Assembly: GCA_900316205.1 (NCBI GenBank)
Contig: ONBX01000013.1
Span: forward strand, 1-47,688
Length of the DNA: 47,688 nucleotides
From: an uncultured Eubacteriales bacterium
GTDB lineage: Bacteria; Bacillota; Clostridia; Oscillospirales; Oscillospiraceae
Direction of reading: 5' to 3'
Positions 42,838 through 47,688 of this stretch are shown here, in pieces. The notes under the pieces were generated by a model, which saw nothing but the letters and a program-made list of their open reading frames with translations, did not search any database and had not been told where the DNA came from. Numbering within the stretch: position 1 is the stretch's first letter; each line of letters starts with the position of its first letter. The position numbers and the translations under genes are program-made.

Positions 42838-42869
42838 AAATCTCGCTAAATTTATATTATGCGAGATTT
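42838..42869. promoter_or_regulatory. Inverted repeat in the xerC leader
   Basis: AAATCTCGC and GCGAGATTT form perfect 9-bp arms with a 14-base A/T-rich centre, 37 bases upstream of the xerC start. It could be an operator or leader hairpin. Confidence 0.5.
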
Positions 42870-42915
42870 CGTATCTATTTTGTTACGGGGCTGCAAACAC
42901 TTCCCCGTTGGTTCC

Positions 42916-42944
42916 AGTATAGAAAAGATTCGGCCATTTGTCAA
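42916..42944 (-). promoter_or_regulatory. Sigma-A promoter for xerC
   Basis: On the minus strand a perfect TTGACA (42944-42939) and TATACT (42921-42916) are spaced by 17 bp. The leader then carries an ACGGGG/CCCCGT hairpin and the inverted repeat at 42838-42869. Confidence 0.75.
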
Positions 42945-43279
42945 GAATCATTTTCCGCTTTCGCTTACGGCTTCGCAAAACGCCTGGATCCAGTTATCTC
43001 ATCCAATTCCATTGACACAAGGCGTCACACGCCCAAGCAGTCGGTCCCATCTGTAATTCGCGGGATCATACCTATTTTCTTCCTGTTGCTGTCGCCTGCC
43101 GGAATGCTACACTTCCTGGAGTTGTGTTCTTCTGATTCAGCCAGCGAGCTCCTGTGGTTTTACAGAGAATCGACCACAGCCTTCCCGGCGCCGCGTTCCC
43201 ACGACTGCGCCGGGAAATCCTGCCGTTCTTTCCCACTCGGAAGGATCGCATATATCAGAGCTGAAACATCTTGTTTTAC
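42945..43279. other. Gene-free stretch with strong RNA-like hairpins
   Basis: No convincing protein is encoded; the two frames of 65-82 codons here have no family features, no Shine-Dalgarno and no coding bias. The middle part holds perfect stems: TTCCCGGCGC/GCGCCGGGAA (43182-43216) and CTGTGGT/ACCACAG (43152-43179). Weaker pairings around them include CTGG/CCAG at 43116-43144. It may be a structured RNA on either strand or an eroded element. No known RNA family was recognised. Confidence 0.5.
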
Positions 43280-43320
43280 ATTTGTCAAAAAATTGACAAA
43301 TTACGGACTCGCTTTATACT
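43280..43320 (+). promoter_or_regulatory. Strong promoter with operator-like inverted repeat
   Basis: TTGACA (43293-43298) and TATACT (43315-43320) are spaced by 16 bp on the plus strand. The -35 lies in the right arm of a perfect inverted repeat, ATTTGTCAA-N4-TTGACAAAT (43280-43301). No protein gene follows before the terminator at 43422. Confidence 0.7.
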
Positions 43321-43326
43321 TGCCGA

Positions 43327-43460
43327 CTTGGTGATGCTATTCACAAGAAAAACGCATAGTATCAGCTAAGTCTCTCGAAATGTTCACTTTTTGTGTTTTT
43401 CTCTTTGTACTGCCTCTTCTCAAAAAAACAGGCTTCCATTGGATGGAAGCCTGTTTTTCA
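43327..43460 (+). ncRNA. Candidate small RNA
   Basis: A transcript of about 130 nt is predicted from the strong promoter at 43293-43320 to the intrinsic terminator at 43424-43458. The interval contains no protein frame with a Shine-Dalgarno. It would be read toward the 3' end of the minus-strand pseudo-ATPase gene but stops before it. It is not similar to any RNA family that can be recognised by eye. Confidence 0.45.
43422..43458. terminator. Bidirectional terminator
   Basis: AAAAACAGGCTTCCA and TGGAAGCCTGTTTTT pair around a TTGGA loop, with A7 on the left and T5 on the right. It ends the pseudo-ATPase transcript on the minus strand and the candidate small RNA on the plus strand. Confidence 0.92.
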
Positions 43461-43476
43461 AATCGTTGGGTTGTAA

Positions 43477-45129
43477 TCAGAACTCGTCTTTGGGAGCGGC
43501 AAACCTGCTCATATCGATCAGAGGATCCTTTGTCACGCGGATCGCATTGAGCAGCGTGGCAAGGACCGCAGCCGAATCCATAAACAGCACGAACCAGATG
43601 CTGCTGAGACCCAGCATGCTGAGAAAGATCATCAGCGCTTTTACCGCGAAAACGAAGATCGCATTTTCCTTCGCCACCTGGACCATCCGGCGGGAAAGCT
43701 GCATGGCAAAAGGCAGCGCACTTGCCTTCTCCGGCGGGATCGCCACATCGGCAAACTTGGTTTTCTGGCTGAAACGTACGTCCACATCCGCGGCGCTGTG
43801 CATTTCAAGGCCGTTGGAATACAGGAACAACACATGGTTCCTGGTTCCCTGGTTCAGATCCTCAATGTGCTGGAGCTTGCGCTCAGTGTCGCATTCGCCG
43901 AAGACCTCGTCGAAGCCAAGCTTATCCGCAAACTTCTGGCTCTCCCCTGCCCCGTCCTCTGTCAAAAGAACGGTCTCACGCACACCGAGGTCCCGAACGC
44001 CTTCCAGCAGTTCAAGACCGATGTCGTTGGTCTGGGAAGCAAAGACGAGATACCCTACATAGCGGCCGGATACGGTGAGATAGAAGACCTCTCCCTCTTC
44101 CTCCACTTCAGGGACAGCCACGCCTCTGGCCGTGAGGTAATCGTCGGTTGCCAGGATCACGGGCGATCCGCCGATCTTGACCTCAACGCCGCAGCCGGGA
44201 ACGTCAACAAAATCGCTGATCACTTCCAGCTTGTAATCCTGCTCGCTCAGCGCGGGGATGGCCTTTGCAAAGCCCTGCTCGGAGTAGTACACCGCATGGG
44301 CAACGAAGCTCAGGAAGGTTTTTCTGTCCAGAACGTCGGAATGCACGCTCTGGAGCTCCGGAGCACCGGAGGCAAAAATACCGGCCTTGTCGAAAACAGC
44401 AACATTGGTATCTGCCGTTTTCTCCATTACCTTTCCATTGCGGAACAGGATGCCGTTTCTTGCGCCGTAGCAAAGGCCCACCAGCGCGGTATAGGGCATC
44501 GCAATGACCACAGATGCCGGGATCGCCGTCATCATGATCATCAATGCTCTGTGGATCGCCACGCTGTAAGTGTAGTCGCCGAGCCTGGGCAGCAGGAAGA
44601 TATAGAGCAGCGCGATGACCATGGCGATCTTGAGCAGCAGATCGGCGCTGCGGAAGGCGTCCGCTTCCATCTGCAGCTTTCCGGCATCCTCTGCCGCGAA
44701 CATCTCCCCTGCCTGGTCAAGGATCTCGTCATTCTCTCCGCTCAGAAGGTCAAGCGCGGCACTGCGGGTCCTTTTTCGCGCATACTCCACGACAAGAATG
44801 CTCAGCTGATAGAGGAGAAGCATCGCCGCACCTTCCGAAGGATAGCCGATCAGGAAGGAAACGAACGCAATGAACAGGACCAGAATAGGCGAAGCAAAAT
44901 AATCTTTCTCCAGAACGCTGTCAAAGGCTTTCAGCCCCAGATCAAAGGCAGATGCGATCGCGGACAGGACGAGCAGAATGACTCTCACGACCTGATTTTT
45001 GATCACAAACGCGCCCAGGATCAGGAGGACAGCCGCCAGGATCAGTCGTCCGATCAAGATCATATCAGGAGAGCCTGCGGCGCTTTTGCTCTTCACCGCA
45101 AACCTCGGGCGTTCGTTTATCGGGCTCAT
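43477..45129 (-). CDS. Degenerate P-type ATPase without actuator domain
   Basis: A 550-residue membrane protein with the skeleton of a P1B metal-transporting ATPase. Hydrophobic helices are at about 23-43, 47-66, 79-95, 100-115, 165-182, 194-222 and 489-530. The segment YGARNGILFRNGKVMEK, then VFDKAG (Asp247), is where normal pumps have DKTGT. The catalytic features have decayed: AIPAS replaces CPC, DKAGIF replaces DKTGTL, SEQGFAKAI replaces SEHP, TEDG replaces TGDN, and YSNGLEM replaces GDGxND. The actuator domain (normally over 100 residues) is reduced to about 45 acidic residues (120-165). It cannot pump in the usual way; a binding or regulatory role is possible. The start ATG has GGAGGTG 6 bases upstream, whereas a TTG five codons earlier has none. 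Confidence 0.8.
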   Translation of the reverse strand: MSPINERPRFAVKSKSAAGSPDMILIGRLILAAVLLILGAFVIKNQVVRVILLVLSAIASAFDLGLKAFDSVLEKDYFASPILVLFIAFVSFLIGYPSEGAAMLLLYQLSILVVEYARKRTRSAALDLLSGENDEILDQAGEMFAAEDAGKLQMEADAFRSADLLLKIAMVIALLYIFLLPRLGDYTYSVAIHRALMIMMTAIPASVVIAMPYTALVGLCYGARNGILFRNGKVMEKTADTNVAVFDKAGIFASGAPELQSVHSDVLDRKTFLSFVAHAVYYSEQGFAKAIPALSEQDYKLEVISDFVDVPGCGVEVKIGGSPVILATDDYLTARGVAVPEVEEEGEVFYLTVSGRYVGYLVFASQTNDIGLELLEGVRDLGVRETVLLTEDGAGESQKFADKLGFDEVFGECDTERKLQHIEDLNQGTRNHVLFLYSNGLEMHSAADVDVRFSQKTKFADVAIPPEKASALPFAMQLSRRMVQVAKENAIFVFAVKALMIFLSMLGLSSIWFVLFMDSAAVLATLLNAIRVTKDPLIDMSRFAAPKDEF

Positions 45130-45179
45130 ACCAGCCACCTCCAAGAATTATCTTTCTAAAACTTGCTGAAAAACCGGCC

Positions 45180-46148
45180 TCAGGCCTTGCCGTCGGAACC
45201 CAGAACGTGGACGATCTTGTGGGCGACCATGTCCTTCACAGCCTGACGGGCGGGCTTCAGATACTGCCGCGGGTCGAAATGATCCGGATGCTCGGCAAAG
45301 TACTTGCGGATATTGGCGGTCATGGCAAGACGGATATCGGAGTCGATATTGATCTTGCAGACAGCCAGCTTCGCGGCCTCACGCAGCTGATCCTCGGGGA
45401 TGCCGATGGCGTCAGGCATATTGCCGCCGTACTGGTTGACCATCTTCACGAACTCCTGAGGGACGGAGGAAGAACCGTGCAGAACAATGGGGAAACCGGG
45501 CAGACGCTTGATGCACTCGCGCAGCACGTCAAAGCGCAGCGGGGGCGGGACCAGAATGCCCTCGGCATTGCGGGTGCACTGGGAAGCCTTGAACTTATAT
45601 GCGCCGTGGGAGGTGCCGATGGCAATGGCCAGGGAGTCGCATCCGGTGCGGGAGACGAACTCTTCCACTTCCTCGGGACGGGTATAGCTCTCCTTGCCGT
45701 GCGCCACGTTGACCTCGTCCTCCACGCCGGCCAGGGTGCCCAGCTCAGCCTCGACCACAACACCGTGATCGTGGGCATACTCTACCACCTGACGGGTCAG
45801 GGCGATGTTCTCCTCAAAGGGCTTGGAGGAAGCGTCGATCATAACGGAGGTAAAGCCGCCGTCGATGCAGCTCTTGCACAGTTCAAAGGTATCGCCATGG
45901 TCAAGATGCAGTGCGATAGGGATCTCGGGATTCTCGATGATGGCAGCTTCCACCAGCTTCACCAGGTAGGTGTGGTTGGCGTAGGCGCGAGCGCCCTTGG
46001 ACACCTGAAGGATGACGGGGCTCTTCAGCTCGCCGGCAGCCTCGGTGATGCCCTGGACGATCTCCATGTTGTTCACGTTGAACGCGCCGATGGCATAGCC
46101 GCCGTCATAGGCCTTCGCAAACATTTCTTTTGTAGTAACAAGTGCCAT
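45180..46148 (-). CDS. fba: Class II fructose-bisphosphate aldolase
   Basis: A 322-residue zinc-dependent aldolase of glycolysis and gluconeogenesis, splitting fructose 1,6-bisphosphate. It begins MALVTTKEMFAKAYDGGYAI. It has the zinc-binding HLDHGDTFE (about 83-91), VEAELGTLAG, an AIGTSHGAYK histidine and the substrate loop VLHGSSSVP. CDPs of the class I type are absent. The start has AAGGAGAAC upstream. The pseudo-ATPase gene follows 50 bases downstream with only a weak hairpin between, so read-through is likely. Confidence 0.95.
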   Translation of the reverse strand: MALVTTKEMFAKAYDGGYAIGAFNVNNMEIVQGITEAAGELKSPVILQVSKGARAYANHTYLVKLVEAAIIENPEIPIALHLDHGDTFELCKSCIDGGFTSVMIDASSKPFEENIALTRQVVEYAHDHGVVVEAELGTLAGVEDEVNVAHGKESYTRPEEVEEFVSRTGCDSLAIAIGTSHGAYKFKASQCTRNAEGILVPPPLRFDVLRECIKRLPGFPIVLHGSSSVPQEFVKMVNQYGGNMPDAIGIPEDQLREAAKLAVCKINIDSDIRLAMTANIRKYFAEHPDHFDPRQYLKPARQAVKDMVAHKIVHVLGSDGKA

Positions 46149-46187
46149 AGTAGTTCTCCTTGTCAAATTTTTTGTACAAATAGCATA

Positions 46188-46235
46188 TTTACAAATTTGC
46201 TTTTCTATTATATTCTCATTCCATGCCAGAATCAA
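46188..46235. promoter_or_regulatory. Overlapping divergent promoters of fba and pfp
   Basis: The plus strand has TTTACA (46188-46193) and TATTCT (46211-46216), spaced by 17 bp, for pfp. The minus strand has TTGATT (46235-46230) and TATAAT (46212-46207), spaced by 17 bp, for fba. The two -10 elements share bases 46211-46212, so polymerase can occupy only one at a time. Confidence 0.7.
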
Positions 46236-46290
46236 GAAGCACCTTTCACAAATATGCAAAATTTTTTAGTTTTACTGGAGGAAATCACAC

Positions 46291-47532
46291 ATGAGTGAAA
46301 AACTGATCGGCGCAGCTATCTTTGGCCAGTCCGGCGGGCCCACCGCCGTCATCAACGCCAGTGCCTATGGCGTGATCCGCGCTGCACTGGACGCTGAAGA
46401 AATCACCAAGGTTTACGGTGCCGAGCACGGGATCAAAGGCGTTCTGGACGACCGCTTTTTTGTGATGGATGAGGAGGATCCCGAGGAACTGCGTCTGCTG
46501 CTGCACACCCCTTCTTCCGCTCTCGGCTCCTGCCGCTACAAGATGGCCGATCCCGAGGTCGACGACACCGATTATAAGCGGATCCTTGAGATCTTCAAGA
46601 AGTACAATGTCCGCTATTTCTTCTATAACGGCGGCAACGATTCCATGGATACCTGCAACAAGATCAGCCGTTTTATGGAGTCTGCCGACTATGAATGCCG
46701 GGTCATGGGCGTTCCCAAGACCATTGACAATGACCTCTACGGCACCGACCACTGCCCCGGCTTTGCCAGCGCCGCCAAGTACATTGCCACCTCCTGCATG
46801 GAGATCAACAAAGACGCCCGCGTTTATGACAACGGCATGATCACCATCGTGGAGATCATGGGCCGTCACGCAGGCTGGCTGGCCGGCAGCGCCGCCCTGG
46901 CTACCGAGTTCGGCTCAGGTCCGGATCTGATCTATCTGCCCGAGGTCGATTTCGATATGGACAAGTTCCTGAGCGACGTGGAGAAGATCTACAAGAAGAA
47001 CGGCAAGGTTCTGGTCGCCGTATCCGAAGGCATCCATTATGCTGACGGCAGCTTCGTTTCCGAGGCAAAGACCTCCGCTACCGACGGCTTCGGTCATGCG
47101 CAGCTTGGTGGTCTGGCCTCCATGCTCGCAGAAATCGTGAAGGAGCGTACCGGTGCCAAGGTTCGCGGCATCGAGCTGAGTCTGCTGCAGCGCTGCGGTG
47201 CCCACCTGGCTTCCGAGACGGATATTGAAGAAGCCTGCGCCTCCGGCATGGAAGCCGTTCATCAGGCTGTGAGCGGTGTTTCCGGCAAGATGGTTGCTTT
47301 CCAGCGCGAATCTATTGACGGTGCTTACCACTGCAAGCTGGTCCTGATCCCCCTCACCGACGTGGCAAACTACGAGAAGAAGGTCCCTCTGGAGTGGATC
47401 AACGACGAGCACAACGGCCTCAAGCATGAGTTTATCGATTACGTCCTGCCTCTCATTCAGGGCGAACCAAAGCTCCCGCTGGAGCATTCCCTCCCCCGCT
47501 ATGCCAGACTGAAAAAGGTCCTGGCCAAGTAA
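46291..47532 (+). CDS. pfp: 6-phosphofructokinase, pyrophosphate-dependent type
   Basis: A 413-residue enzyme converting fructose 6-phosphate to the 1,6-bisphosphate. Two positions indicate pyrophosphate rather than ATP as donor. GGNDSMDT (about 113-120) has Asp where ATP enzymes have Gly, and VPKTIDND (about 140-147) has Lys where ATP enzymes have Gly. The MGRHAGWLAG segment (about 190-199) and a longer C-terminus also fit the PPi group. PPi use makes the step reversible. The ATG follows GGAGG by 8 bases. The product is the substrate of the divergently transcribed aldolase. Confidence 0.93.
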   Translation: MSEKLIGAAIFGQSGGPTAVINASAYGVIRAALDAEEITKVYGAEHGIKGVLDDRFFVMDEEDPEELRLLLHTPSSALGSCRYKMADPEVDDTDYKRILEIFKKYNVRYFFYNGGNDSMDTCNKISRFMESADYECRVMGVPKTIDNDLYGTDHCPGFASAAKYIATSCMEINKDARVYDNGMITIVEIMGRHAGWLAGSAALATEFGSGPDLIYLPEVDFDMDKFLSDVEKIYKKNGKVLVAVSEGIHYADGSFVSEAKTSATDGFGHAQLGGLASMLAEIVKERTGAKVRGIELSLLQRCGAHLASETDIEEACASGMEAVHQAVSGVSGKMVAFQRESIDGAYHCKLVLIPLTDVANYEKKVPLEWINDEHNGLKHEFIDYVLPLIQGEPKLPLEHSLPRYARLKKVLAK

Positions 47533-47540
47533 ACACATTA

Positions 47541-47579
47541 AAAAAACCTGGAACACCGTTTCGGCGTTCCAGGTTTTTT
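47541..47579 (+). terminator. Terminator after pfp
   Basis: AAAAAACCTGGAAC and GTTCCAGGTTTTTT pair around a loop with an inner CCG/CGG. The 97-bp repeat begins at its last base. Confidence 0.95.
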
Positions 47580-47675
47580 CAAGCTGTCTACAAAGTGTCG
47601 ACAGCTTGAAAAGCCAAAATGGAAACTTCCGAAAAAGTTCCCATTTTGGCATAGATTGAACGTGAAGGGGGGCAT
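47579..47675 (-). repeat. 97-bp two-hairpin intergenic repeat, copy 2
   Basis: The reverse complement of copy 1 (34-130), with two mismatches in 97, both in the GTCGACA hairpin (one at the loop, one making a mismatch in the arm). Relative to the gene it follows (pfp), it is placed like copy 1 is relative to hypA: terminator hairpin first, then the GTCGACA hairpin, then the CCAAAATGG hairpin, then the G-rich end. Confidence 0.92.
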
Positions 47676-47688
47676 CCCTTCGCCCTCC

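Noticed and set aside
42859-43334. Plus-strand frames of 65-82 codons in the xerC upstream gap
   Set aside because: They have no Shine-Dalgarno, no hydrophobic or domain pattern, and cross strong hairpins and promoters.
43798-45159. 453-codon plus-strand frame opposite the pseudo-ATPase
   Set aside because: Its His/Gln/Asp-rich composition is typical of an antisense shadow; the minus strand has membrane helices and a good start.
1-47688. CRISPR arrays, tRNA genes, rRNA genes, prophage or insertion sequences
   Set aside because: Both strands were read for regular repeats, tRNA-like T-loops, transposases and phage genes; none was found.

Overview
The window looks like a chromosomal segment of a moderately GC-rich (high-50s % by eye), spore-forming member of the Clostridia, most likely Oscillospiraceae. 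This rests on gene content and order: a Bacillota-type large SRP RNA next to dnaX, the yicC-remA-gmk-rpoZ-priA-def-fmt-rsmB-rlmN-prpC-pknB-rsgA order, sigH, spoIVA, spoVM, a SPOCS/LysM protein, a CwlD-like amidase, a PPi-type phosphofructokinase and MEP-pathway isoprenoid genes. No rRNA, tRNA, CRISPR array, prophage or insertion sequence was found.

Layout. 1-3.2 kb (minus): a HypA-like protein overlapping a large Fe-S/FAD GltD-type oxidoreductase. 3.4-6.0 kb (plus): SRP RNA, dnaX, a hairpin-rich leader and ybaB; recR, the usual third member of this group, is absent. 6.1-8.6 kb: a lipoprotein (minus), a radical SAM protein (plus) and a DUF1002 protein (minus). 8.8-14.6 kb (plus): an AGCS amino-acid/Na+ symporter, comF, mreB, ispD-ispF, and a DUF3343/cysteine-desulfurase pair. 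14.6-28.7 kb: one long plus-strand run from cdaA-cdaR through rsgA (c-di-AMP synthesis, RNA and GTP metabolism, replication restart, N-terminal formyl processing, rRNA methylation, Ser/Thr phosphorylation, ribosome assembly).

28.7-30.6 kb: a short sporulation block with a 51-residue membrane protein, a 25-codon spoVM that was missed by ordinary ORF length limits, and a SPOCS/LysM protein. 30.7-35.2 kb: yebC, a small lipoprotein whose start is out of frame, a VanZ-like protein and ruvCAB. 35.2-41.7 kb: sigH, a zinc ribbon, a DUF1858 protein, trmK-nif3, spoIVA, a cwlD-like amidase and radA. 41.8-43.5 kb: a XerC/D-type recombinase (minus), then the only long gap, which holds strong promoters, inverted repeats and a candidate small RNA. 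43.5-47.5 kb: a degenerate P-type ATPase lacking an actuator domain, class II aldolase (minus) and, divergently, PPi-phosphofructokinase (plus), whose promoters overlap.

The most noteworthy points are: (1) a 97-bp two-hairpin element present in inverted orientation at both window ends, each copy placed just behind a gene terminator; (2) spoVM in its conserved position, with its partner spoIVA about 9 kb away; (3) the pseudo-P-type ATPase; (4) the candidate small RNA near 43.4 kb; (5) several leaders where a hairpin contains the Shine-Dalgarno sequence or could switch between two folds. No clearly new multi-gene system was recognised. All calls are by reading; no database search or folding program was run.
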